From positions 124,001-188,000 of the forward strand of contig JAFISE010000042.1 of the NCBI GenBank assembly GCA_022560025.1: a DNA stretch of 64,000 bases, read 5' to 3'. The notes below the pieces were generated by a model. That model worked only from the letters and a program-made list of their open reading frames with translations. It was not told the DNA's origin and did not search any database. Origin of the DNA: Stagonosporopsis chrysanthemi (taxonomy: Eukaryota; Ascomycota; Dothideomycetes; Pleosporales; Didymellaceae). Positions 1-9,163 of this stretch are shown piece by piece. The stretch's first letter is position 1, and each line of letters begins with the position of its first letter. The position numbers and the translations under genes are program-made.

Positions 1-1548
1 AGAAGTACAATACAGAAGGCTACATACACAACAGATGACAACTTTGTAAGATTAGCATTGGCACATAGAGCATTTATGAACGCATTGGGCCGCTCTTTGT
101 TCAGCTATGTAAAGCAGTATTGTTAGAACCCTATGTCAAATTGGTGCAAGTCGCATGTAGCTCTATAGCCTATTGTTGACATCTTTGTTCAGTTGACAGA
201 ACGCAGGCTTAGGAAGGCATTTTGCAGACCAACAAGCACGTTAGGACTTTTCCAAGTTCAATAATGCATTGCTAGAGTCCAGCTAGGCAGCTTAGGCTGC
301 AGCTATGCTCACATTCCATTCTAATTTACTTGTAGATACGTGCAATACACACCAGACATATTAAAAACTTGCACACATTCATGTAGAAATTACGATCTTC
401 GCTCCTTGCACATACTAATAACATTATATTGTTGCGTCAAGTTCTATGGCTACACAAATTATCAACGCACCAAACTGTCTTTATCATCAGCAATCAAACA
501 CACTTACCTAGGCATAACACCGTCGTCCGCAATTGTCCCTTTGTCTCCCTCCAACAAAGTGTAAACCCCCGGAACCCCATATGAAATCCTGACAACCTCC
601 TCCCCTTATCCTCCTCGCGAGGAACGCGCGATAAATCCCCCTCCTTATCCGCCGCACGCTCTTCCTCCGCTCCTCCACCTTCTCCCAGCCAACCACCACG
701 CACGCTCTGGATCGCGGAGTGCCAAGCCAGTCGTCTTGGGAAGTGTGTTGCGCTACCCACTGCGTAAAGCGTCTGCGTTGTCAGCACCACCACCCATCAC
801 TACCTGGGCACTATCTCGCGGATGGGATGAGCGACTTACTCCCTCATCTTCCCAGCCCCCACGCCCTCTAGTGCACGATACTCCTGCCGGTCCCAGTCCA
901 GCGGCGCAGAACGATCTCCAGCGCCCGCGGCCTCGACGTTCAATTGTACGCGGGTGTCGAGAAAGGCCACGACGGCCCCCCATTAAGTGTCGGAAGTGTA
1001 AATGCAGCGGTAGACTACGAAGCCCCAAATGAGATACGGGTAACAGGAGAGGATGCTCCAAGTGTAGGTGAAATCGCCTATTAAGGAGAGAGAGTATTAG
1101 TGGAGGCGAGTGGGGTGGTGGTCGTGGTGGGATGGGGTCACGTTGCCTGCAAGTATAGTTGCTGCTGGTGCCTGATCGGGTGCGGGGAATGAGACCTGAA
1201 GGTGAAGATCTCTGTCATTCAAGTAGGGCAGCTGGATGCGCGTTCCGAGATAGTCTATGTGATCTGGTCACATTGTGTCGCAGTGAGTGCAAGCAGTGCG
1301 GGAAGATTTGAGGATTGAACTGAGGTTCTATTGGGTGAAGCTACGAACAGCATGTATGCATGGGTAGCTGTAAAAAGCGCTAGTGCAGGAGAGGCAGCCT
1401 CGTCTCACCAGAGGTGAGGTGCAACTGCACGTGAGGCAGGAGATGCCCTCAACCGTGACAATTGTGTCACGTGAGACCAGCCTCTATACAGCTGGCCACA
1501 CAGCCGATGTGACGCGACTTTGACGAGTATGGCGATTAAATCATCTAC
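1..1548. other. Left flank, no gene recognised
   Basis: No coding region is supported here. Short open frames exist, including one at 736-1032 (+) ending in a Cys-rich stretch, but none starts with a recognisable domain or shows a splice pattern. The first 500 bases are AT-rich and the stretch from about 590 to 1150 is GC-richer and purine/pyrimidine-biased, as in fungal promoters or 5' leaders. A gene may lie beyond the left edge. Confidence 0.5.
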
Positions 1549-1550
1549 TA

Positions 1551-1613
1551 ACGTAACGGATAAGCGAGTCGGCCAGGCAAGCGAGTCGGCCACCCCACCA
1601 AGTTTGCGCAGCT
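1551..1613 (+). repeat. Left terminal inverted repeat (63 bp)
   Basis: Reverse complement of 3343-3405 with a single mismatch (A versus G near position 1597). It contains the 12-mer GCGAGTCGGCCA twice, at about 1564-1575 and 1580-1591, a direct repeat of the kind that serves as paired transposase binding sites in long-TIR mariner and pogo elements. The outer end reads ACGTAACGG and abuts the TA target duplication. Confidence 0.95.
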
Positions 1614-1631
1614 TTGAAGCTACCTATCGCT

Positions 1632-3284
1632 ATGGCTCCACCACAACGTGCTCTATTATCTTACAATCAAGCTGATATTCTTCTTGCCTCTACTTCTCTT
1701 GATAGGCACCAGCTAAGTAGCTCTAGGCGTGCTGCAGCAGTCTATAATGTTCCAAAATCCACACTCAATGACCGACGCGCTGGGAAGCTCGCCCGACGCG
1801 ATTGCCAGCCCAACTCAAAGAAGCTCACTCAGCTAGAAGAGGAGGTGATAGTCTGCTATATACTTGATCTAGACGCACGCGGATTTGCGCCTACGTACGC
1901 AGCTATACGCCAGATAGCTGATAAACTGCTGGCTGCGCGCAGCGCAGGCCAGGTTGGGCAGAAGTGGCCAGCCAACTTTGTCAAGCGTACAGACAGTCTT
2001 AAGACGCGTTTCAATCGAGCGTACGATAGGCAGAGAGCTCTATGCGAGGATCCTGTACTAATCAGGAGCTGGTTTGAGCTTGTAGAGCAGACAAAAGCCA
2101 AGTACGGCATCTGCGATGAGGACGTCTACAACTTTGACGAGGCTGGCTTTATGCTAGGCAAGATTACAACGCAGCTTGTTGTAACAGCGTCAGAGAGGAG
2201 AGGCAGGCCAAAGTCTATCCAGCCAGGCAATCGCGAGTGGGCGACGCTGGTTGCTGCAATCAACGCTGCTGGCTGGTCTATCCCGCCGTTCCTGATCTTG
2301 ACTGGCTAGTACCACCTCTCTGCTTGGTATGAGGAAGCATCAATCCCACGCAACTGGGCAATTGCAGTTAGCGACAACGGATGGACAACTAACCAGCTAG
2401 GAGTTGAGTGGCTAAAGCACTTTGACGCTCACACAAAGGCTCGTACAGTAGGAGCGCGTCGCCTGCTTATCCTTGATGGCCACGAGAGCCACCACTCTCT
2501 TGAATTTCAAGAGCTCTGTAAGGAGAGCAATATCTATACGCTCTGCATGCCGCCTCACTCATCTCACCTGCTCCAGCCTCTCAACGTTGGCTGCTTCTCA
2601 CCGCTGAAGCGCGCGTATAGCTGTGAGATTGAGAGCCTGATCTGGCATCAGATCAACCATATCACCAAGCTTGAGTTTCTGCCAGCTGTTAAGGCAGCGT
2701 ACGATCGATCATTCACACCAGCCAATATACGCGCAGCTTTTCAAGGCGCTGGCCTTATCCCATGTCAGCCAGACGTTGTTCTCTCAAAGCTTAACGTGCA
2801 GCTGCGTACACTAACTCCACCAGCTGCTCTTACAGAAGCTCTCTGGGAGGCTCGTACACCAAGCAACATGCGTGAGCTTGAAGCTCAATCAACGCTAATA
2901 CGTGAGCGCGTCCGTAAGCACAAGAGCTCATCACCAGCGTCAATTATTGAAGCGATTGACCAGCTTAAGAAGGGCGCTGAGGTGATGATGCTGTCAGCCG
3001 AGCTAATGCGCGATCGGATTGCTAGTCTTGAGAAGGCAAATCAGGCAGCTTCTGCGCGTAGGCAGCGCAAGAGAAAGCGTGTACAACACCAAGGAGTGCT
3101 AACAAAGGGAGCTGGCGAGGATATACTCGCTCAACGTGAGGTTGATCAGCAGATTGCTCGTGACAAGCGTCAGGGAGGAGAGCAATCAGGCGTTAGCCGT
3201 CAGGCTCTTGCGCGCTGCACAAGGTGCAGAGAGCAAGGCCATAACTCACGTACCTGCAAGAAAGATAGCTCAGTTATAGCTTAG
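1632..3284 (+). pseudogene. Fot1/pogo transposase, broken by an amber stop and a catalytic D-to-N change
   Basis: A single frame of about 550 codons interrupted by an in-frame TAG at 2307-2309; the frame is open on both sides of it. The ATG at 1632 is the first Met; the open frame before it has only a TTG. Order of domains: an N-terminal helix-turn-helix (YNQADILLA... SKSTLN-type psq motif), a CENP-B/Tc5-type second HTH, a DDE_1 catalytic core, then a C-terminal CCHC zinc knuckle (3216-3257, C-x2-C-x4-H-x4-C). The first catalytic Asp lies in FDEAGF (2136-2138) and the second in LILDGH (2475-2477). The third position, normally Asp in LQPLDVG of Fot1/pogo proteins, is Asn here (AAC at 2583-2585). 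The copy is therefore doubly dead. The stop is one substitution from CAG or AAG; the original residue is not known. Confidence 0.9.
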
Positions 3285-3342
3285 TCTACTGCCTGAATTT
3301 CTATATATTATAGCACTGCGTTGTTGAGTTATACGACTTTAG

Positions 3343-3405
3343 AGCTGCGCAAACTTGGCGGGGTGGCCGACTCGCTTGCCTGGCCGACTCGCTTATCCGT
3401 TACGT
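3343..3405 (-). repeat. Right terminal inverted repeat (63 bp)
   Basis: Inverted copy of 1551-1613 with one mismatch, again with the doubled GCGAGTCGGCCA unit (here in reverse complement). It ends in CCGTTACGT and is followed by TA at 3406-3407, matching the TA before the left end. Confidence 0.95.
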
Positions 3406-3407
3406 TA

Positions 3408-3902
3408 CATCTAAATCTACTATATGATGTGTGGGCTGCCATAGACACCGTCAGCAGTGAGGGGTTAGTGCGAGTTTTGGACTAGTGCGCGCGCTAACCT
3501 AAGTGTCTAACACTCCTTCGCAGATGCAGGTCGGGGCCACTTTCCTCCTAGATACGTCAATTCGACTTTGCATGTTCTTTACACAGAACGCGAGCTAGTT
3601 AAGAACGCCTTACTCAATGGCACTGCATGTCACTGCACTAATTTTGCGTACGCACAGACATTGCAATCGGTCACCGAGTGGATTGTAGCCCCACATTTGA
3701 CAGGGCTGTGCTCCTGAGGCTCCTTCCGTAATCCGAACTCCACGTTCCATCACTACCTTGCTTCGCAATCATCTCATGTTGTCATACGCTGAAATACAAG
3801 AATCGGTCAAGGATCTTAAGACGGATCCCAAGTCGTCTAGATTTCTAGTCTCCGCTCTCGCAATCCATCCAATAATTTGAAGCTTCTCCCCAGACGTACA
3901 CG
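3408..3902. other. Intergenic, probable promoter of the F-box gene
   Basis: No open frame or repeat recognised. It lies between the transposon and the next start codon and most likely holds the promoter and 5' leader of the gene at 3903. Confidence 0.4.
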
Positions 3903-5432
3903 ATGGCCAGCTACATAGCTCTACCAAACGAAATAAAGGACCTCATTGTCCTCTCACCTCAAGACCTTTCCCGTTTGTCTCGTACTTCGAAGGCAATGCA
4001 CAAGATACTGGTCCCACGCCTTTACAATCACATATCATTATACTGGGAGGCCTTCAAGTCTCCTCCAAGAATCTCAAATCTTTTAAAGACTTTAGCGCAA
4101 TCCTCAGATCTTGCAGCGAAAGTGGAGGAGCTCTGCTTTTACGGAAAGAATTATCTTACACGGGTCGCGAGTGTCAAGGAGGAACAGTTTCCATACCAAA
4201 GGAAGATCCACTCGTGGTTGGTCGATGCAAAGCCGAAGGCTAATGCCGACAGTGTTGGAATTCAGCCTTCGCTGCAGAGAGCAAAGCGTAACACAAGATT
4301 GTCTCAGGCGGAGTGGGAGTTGGTGCTTGGCGGTCAGGATACGCTGGACGTCATGACCGCTGCGATCATAGCATTGTGTCCGAACTTGAGGGTTCTTCGC
4401 CTGGATTCAGCCTTCCTCAACCAGAATAAAGTCCTTGGCAAGATTATTCACCATCACCTTCTTAACCACGAGAACGAGTGCCCAACACCTGCTTTCATAA
4501 AACTCAAGAAGGTGTACCTGGGCCAGGACTTAATATCATGGGACTCGATAAATCTCAAGCAACTCGAGTTTCCACTCTCAGCTTGTCTACCATTTTTTTA
4601 TCTTCCGTCCCTGGAACTACTCTCTGCGCCATTGCCTGACAATATCGGAGCCTCCAGAGTTTCACCACTCCCAACTGCGTGGCCAACGACTCCGCCAGCT
4701 TGCACTGTTCGCGCATTGAACTTACATACATCAAGAGCAAGAGCTGCAACTTTGCGTTTTATTCTTGCCCGGACCTCGAATTTACAAAGCCTACACTACG
4801 AGTTCTGGCCTTGGCTAGAAGCGTGGTCAGAGGAGCGGCTAGATTGCACCGAAGTGCGCCACGCACTGGAGCCCCTCAGACATACGCTGACGACGTTGAC
4901 CATCTCCCTCAATCCATTCAGTACTCGAGCAGACGAAGTCGAAGAAGGGATTGTCTGGATCGAAGGCGGGCGGGGCGTAGGTTCCTTGGTCTTCCTGTCT
5001 CGTCTCACCAAACTCGAGGTTGCTCTTCCAGTCTTGTTGGGCTGGGAAGGAAATACCGGCATAGGCCTGAAGGATGTCTTGCCCTTCAGCCTTGAAGATA
5101 TGTGTATTAGGGACGATTGCATCTCCCACACAGGCAATGCTTTCAACGAGGAACGAACGATCGAAGAGGTCCAGTGCTGGGTAGGGAGTAAGGCGTGGAG
5201 CGAATGTACCCCAGACTTGAAAAGTATTGGATTGAGGTTATGTACATCAATAGGAGATGACTGGGGTAAAAAATCGCGGGAGACTATCAAGGATATCTGC
5301 ACGCAAGCAGATCTAGAGTTCTGGTTCGTCAAGTCGGATCCTGACCAAGAGTACGATACAGCCAAAGATGTATGGTACGAAGCTGACAACCCGCTGCGAT
5401 ACCCGCTCTGTGGTCCATTGTCTGAACGATAG
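3903..5432 (+). CDS. F-box-type protein with LRR-like C-terminal region
   Basis: Intact single-exon gene for 509 residues. The N-terminus (residues 5-50) has an F-box-like pattern: LPNEIKDLI, then LSRLSRTSKAMHKILVPRLYNHI. F-box proteins of this layout are substrate adaptors that bind Skp1 in SCF ubiquitin ligases. The rest has scattered leucine-rich segments (CPNLRVLRLD, LKKVYLG, LKQLEF, TSNLQSLHYEF, LTTLTISL) typical of the fungal F-box/LRR families, which are expanded and variable. No substrate can be named. The gene lies about 500 bp from the transposon; a second F-box/LRR locus 4 kb to the right is broken. What is seen is the N-terminal motif and leucine spacing; the SCF role is family knowledge and not shown here. 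Confidence 0.7.
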   Translation: MASYIALPNEIKDLIVLSPQDLSRLSRTSKAMHKILVPRLYNHISLYWEAFKSPPRISNLLKTLAQSSDLAAKVEELCFYGKNYLTRVASVKEEQFPYQRKIHSWLVDAKPKANADSVGIQPSLQRAKRNTRLSQAEWELVLGGQDTLDVMTAAIIALCPNLRVLRLDSAFLNQNKVLGKIIHHHLLNHENECPTPAFIKLKKVYLGQDLISWDSINLKQLEFPLSACLPFFYLPSLELLSAPLPDNIGASRVSPLPTAWPTTPPACTVRALNLHTSRARAATLRFILARTSNLQSLHYEFWPWLEAWSEERLDCTEVRHALEPLRHTLTTLTISLNPFSTRADEVEEGIVWIEGGRGVGSLVFLSRLTKLEVALPVLLGWEGNTGIGLKDVLPFSLEDMCIRDDCISHTGNAFNEERTIEEVQCWVGSKAWSECTPDLKSIGLRLCTSIGDDWGKKSRETIKDICTQADLEFWFVKSDPDQEYDTAKDVWYEADNPLRYPLCGPLSER

Positions 5433-6005
5433 CAGAAGACAGGGGGGCTTTATTCTGAGCGCACTGCAGTCTATTGTTATTGCAATTTGGTGCTTGAAGC
5501 AAGCAGATCTAGGTATGGAGATGTGTGGAGGATGTTTCGTCCTTTAGACCAGGTCGTTTACTTGTACTCTACTTAGCGATGAGGATTTCAAAAGGTTAGC
5601 GTGTATGTGGTTGCGAAAGCCAGTGATCAACCCCGGTTGATTGCATTCGAATAAGTCCGCTCAAACAAGTATCAGTAACATCGCCAAATGCCTCTGGCTG
5701 CACTCGGTCTGGTCTCGGCATCTTAGTCCATGACCTGATCATCTGTTGCATATTCTCAAATTAGCTTCTACGCCATGAAAGACAATGCTAACGCGGACCC
5801 AGTCTCGAAACGAAATGTGACCTCAGGATGGGACATGAAGTTGGATAGCCAGAACTGTGCGTGTTTGTATCTCAAGTCTTCAGAACATGGCTCTTTCAGC
5901 TGACTCATTTATGATGATGGCTGAGCTAAAGCTTTACAAACAGAACAACTTCTTATAAAGCCCAAGAACACCAAAGCGTCCGTCCCAAGCGCTGCGACCA
6001 TGGAT
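5433..6005. other. Convergent intergenic region
   Basis: Lies between the 3' ends of the F-box gene (+) and the secreted-protein gene (-). No coding frame, RNA gene or repeat recognised; it should hold both transcription ends. Confidence 0.4.
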
Positions 6006-7150
6006 TTACGCCTCCGTATCAGCGGCAGGGCCCCTTCCCACCCGTCCGCTCGGCACACATCTGCCGCAGAAGAAAGACCCCGAGGAAGGTATGAGACAGC
6101 CCCTAGAAGACATATAACTTGCTTGGAATCGGAATGTGGCTTTGTGTGTGGTACCTGACCGACTTTCGGTATTCCGCATCTGATTCTGGGTTCCCGTTCA
6201 CGTACTTCTTCCCGATTGCATAGTCCTCGAAGGGGGTTGACTCGTCAGCAATAGTGTCTCCTCCACACATCTTGGTGACCAATTGGCAACCCCATGAATC
6301 TTTTGGTGGCTGTCCGGGGTGTTCTTCGTCCTCCTGTGCAGCACGGGTACCACAAGGCGAGAAGACTATCATCTTCCCATTCTCTTCCGTCACTGTAACG
6401 AACATCGAACCTTTGCAAGTCTTCTTGGTAGGATTTGCTGTAAAATATTGAATTAGTGCAAGACACTCTCCCTGCGTTATTTGTCAGCGTCATTGTTCCC
6501 TTATGAGTGACTTGTTGGTAACGTACGCAGCCTCCCCGTCTCCGGTGAATATTGAGATCGTCAGCCCCGCCGCGGCTGCCAAAATTCTCGTGACATTGTT
6601 GCATGCAGTCCTGTACGCCGGCTGGGAGGCCATCTTTGAACGTTCTGTCCGCAGTGTTCCAGACCAAGCTCTTCTCTGCGCCCAGTCCTTTGATCGATGA
6701 ACTCATGTAAATTGTCTTGTCAATGAACATTGCCGTCATGACTGCCGGATGCTTCTTCTTGTTTGTTCCCTGGGCTTTCTCTTTCATCTCTTTGTACCCA
6801 TCCCTAGCCAATCCTGCAAGCTGGGGTTTCTGAACGACCTTCTTTTCGTCTTTGAATGCATCCAGAGCGTCGTTGTTGGCGAACGTCAATACAGAACTGT
6901 AGACAAAAAAGTCTCCTGCTGCTTTGCCATTCGCTTTGGTCTGGAGTGTATTCCTTGTGATCCCCAAATCAGGTACACAGTATGTTATAGTATCACTGGG
7001 AGCCCGCGTCTCGAGTTCGCTGGTGTATATATGGCCATGCGAATCCAAGGATGCTTCTGGGCCAGCGAGATCAAAATCTCTCGCGTCAACTGAGCTGACA
7101 AGGAGAATTTGGTATAGCGTGAATGCTATAAAAGAAATATTGGACTTCAT
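6006..7150 (-). CDS. Secreted cysteine-containing protein, function unknown
   Basis: The start ATG is at 7150 and is followed by a clear signal peptide (MKSNISFIAFTLYQILLVSS, probable cleavage after VDA). Exon 1 runs to about 6527. An intron ends at TTTTACAG (6438) and the frame continues with a Cys-rich exon (TCKGSMFV, SPCGTRA, WGCQLVTKMCGG). The donor is unclear: the consensus GTACGT at 6526 gives the wrong phase for that exon, while the phase-correct donor 4 bases on (GTTACC at 6522) is weak. The 3' end is also uncertain. Reading through gives a stop at 6103. A possible second intron (donor in TCAGGTACC near 6152, acceptor TCTTCTAG) would add a short Cys-containing tail ending at 6006. I do not recognise the family. 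The signal peptide and cysteines are seen; an extracellular or effector-like role is inference. Confidence 0.55.
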
Positions 7151-8011
7151 AATGAACAGGAATAAATGGGATGACAATACGGAACACTGGACGAGATGTG
7201 CGAAGGCAGAAAATGAGTGGTCGCTGTTTGATGTCTCTATTGCTATGACAGCTACAAGGAAGCTATATATGCACATCATGTAGGCAATTCGACTCAGAGC
7301 TATCTGCAAAGTGGCCCACTAGAAAGGTCGACCTGATTCCGAATGAGGAGTCCGTTGCTACGTGTGATCCACTGGTCAAGCGCCCTATTTTCCAAAGAAG
7401 CCCTGCATTCCTCAGTCGGACTTGATAGCTCTGGCAACTTCGCGGAGATTATTGGGAATGCCTTCTGCGATAGATTTAGTAATTACAGCGAAGGACGACC
7501 TAACAAACCCGGATAGCTTGTTTCATCACTGGAGTTGAACAAAATATCAATGCTCAAGCTCCGAAAGGTGACATATTGATTCATGTGGGGTACATGCACA
7601 GCTCAGTTGAGGTAGTTTCGGGCTCAGAACGGACTCGCGAACAGTCCGTCGGCCCACCCACTCAGCCCCACTTTTTCTTCCGACTAGCCTTACTATCGGA
7701 CTTCGGAGGTCAAAAGAACCCTGCACTAAATTTGAGCCTTGCAAAAGAAGTGCTGAATGCGCAATGTCGTTAGTGTGCACATCTGATTAGAATGATTTCT
7801 CAATTCCTACATAGAGGCCATGGCCAGCTACCACTGGCGGTAGGAATCATCTCCAAGACCATTTTTATCATCACTTCCTTCTTTCGATCCAATCACTTCG
7901 TTCGTTTGTTTATTTTGCTCGGTTCATCCGTATACATCTCTCATTTCTTCAACATTCCTTACAGCACCTAATTCAGGTCGCCATACTGTGCCCGTGGCTA
8001 CATCAATTGCC
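7151..8011. other. Divergent intergenic region between two secreted-protein genes
   Basis: 861 bp between two divergently transcribed genes for secreted proteins, so it should hold both promoters. Short open frames here lack domains and start context. The stretch just before 8012 is T/C-rich (about 7850-7950), as is common in fungal 5' leaders. Confidence 0.4.
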
Positions 8012-8620
8012 ATGAGGATCTCCCACCTTTTTCTGCTCTCCATGAGCGCCACGATGCAGGTCAAAGCTAGTGGAGCTGCCAACCCAGATCCGCGATCTCT
8101 ATCCGAAGTCTCTGGCACCGAGAAAATCATTGTTAGTAAACGGTACCTGCAAGATCCCAAAGGACCCATTGGGCCGGGCCCAAGTCACGCGCTGGATTCA
8201 CTCCTTGGAGAAGAGTCCGAGATTGGAACCCGAGATGCCGAGGACAAAACCAAGGAAAAACGAGGAAACGAAGCAGCAAAGCGTACGCCAGTCACGGGTA
8301 AGCTCGCCAAGGGTAAACCAGTAAAGGGTAAACCAGTAAAGGGTAAACCAGCAAAGGGCACACCAGCAAAGCCCACACCAGCAAAGCCTACACCAGCAAA
8401 GCCCACGCCAGCAAAACCAACACCGACTCCCAAGACCTCACCAAAGGGAAAGACCGGAAAGTGCAAGAGACAGGTTAAGATGAAGTCATCTACTGGTAAA
8501 GGCAAGCCCGCCAAAGGCGGCAAAGGCAAGGTTGTCAAGCGAACGTACGCAGACTTCTTGAAGCGGGGAGACGCACAAGCTACTCCTGTGGCGTTTCAGA
8601 CAGTTGCCGTGAGTGCCTAA
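8012..8620 (+). CDS. Secreted Lys/Pro-rich repeat protein
   Basis: Single exon, 202 residues from the ATG at 8012; the open frame begins slightly upstream at a GTG without a Met. The N-terminus (MRISHLFLLSMSATMQVKAS) looks like a signal peptide. A middle part with dibasic KR sites (SKRYLQ, KEKRGN, AAKRTP) is followed by tandem pentapeptides, first KGKPV/A and then KPTPA, encoded by 15-bp DNA repeats. A basic tail (GKGKPAKGGKGKVVKR) ends in a short non-repetitive segment. The composition is like cell-wall or matrix-associated polycationic proteins, or KR-processed repeat peptides. No catalytic domain is seen. The repeat number is probably variable between strains. Function unknown. Confidence 0.6.
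   Translation: MRISHLFLLSMSATMQVKASGAANPDPRSLSEVSGTEKIIVSKRYLQDPKGPIGPGPSHALDSLLGEESEIGTRDAEDKTKEKRGNEAAKRTPVTGKLAKGKPVKGKPVKGKPAKGTPAKPTPAKPTPAKPTPAKPTPTPKTSPKGKTGKCKRQVKMKSSTGKGKPAKGGKGKVVKRTYADFLKRGDAQATPVAFQTVAVSA
8309..8425 (+). repeat. 15-bp coding tandem repeat, about 7.8 units
   Basis: Units such as AAGGGTAAACCAGTA grade into AAGCCCACACCAGCA, in phase with the reading frame. Each unit codes for five residues (KGKPV, KGTPA, KPTPA). The left units are nearly identical and the right ones share a second consensus, suggesting two rounds of unit duplication by slippage or unequal exchange. Confidence 0.9.
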
Positions 8621-9163
8621 CGTTGAGAAAGACGAAGAGCGGGGTTTGATCGAAGGACGACGATGACGAGTACGAACATATCTTGGAGTCTTTAGAGAAG
8701 TTTGAGCATTGAAAGACAAGACTGGTGTGGACCCGTCGTCCAACAACCGCCTACTGTTTTATATTAATCTCCCCGGTCACCCTGCTTCTTTGTTCAATTG
8801 TATCCACATCGCCTCTTTATCTCCCATCCCCCTCTTGATCTTATGTACGATATCGAAGATTATACCCTCACTGAATAGCACCGCCCCCTTCAGCTTCCTT
8901 CAAAGACCTCAAGCTGGTCGACTCAACTCTTTGCAGAGTCAAAGCAAAACGAAGGAAGCATAAGAAGATGCCAGAGGTTGGTCTGGCTTACAGAGAGTGT
9001 AATTTATGTATACAGCCGATGCAAATTTTGGTGACATTCGTGAACGCATATCTGACGCGAGGGATTATCGACGAAAAGAGCATCGGAACATTCGTCAAAT
9101 GTAAGTTGCTGAGCGTTAGAGACTGCGGCAAAGATACAACGAAGGAATTATCTCTGAAGCGAC
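8621..9163. other. Convergent intergenic region
   Basis: Lies between the 3' end of the repeat-protein gene and the 3' end of the F-box/LRR pseudogene. Open frames of 68-84 codons here have no recognisable content. Nothing else seen. Confidence 0.4.

Larger units (their letters stand above)
1551..3405 (+). mobile_element. Fot1/pogo-type (Tc1-mariner superfamily) DNA transposon, inactivated
   Basis: A complete 1,855-bp class II element. It is bounded by 63-bp terminal inverted repeats that match at 62 of 63 positions, and it is flanked by a TA dinucleotide on both sides (1549-1550 and 3406-3407), the target duplication expected for the Tc1-mariner superfamily. It carries one long transposase frame with a CENP-B/Fot1-type layout. 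The near-identical ends argue for a fairly recent insertion. The transposase has an in-frame stop and a substituted catalytic residue, so this copy should be non-autonomous. The ends are intact, so it could still be mobilised in trans if an active relative exists. Confidence 0.93.

Noticed and set aside
736..1032. 98-codon frame ending in a Cys-rich KCRKCKCSGR stretch
   Set aside because: It has no true domain, the opposite strand is equally open, and the frame stops right after the Cys cluster. Zinc-finger resemblance is too short to use.
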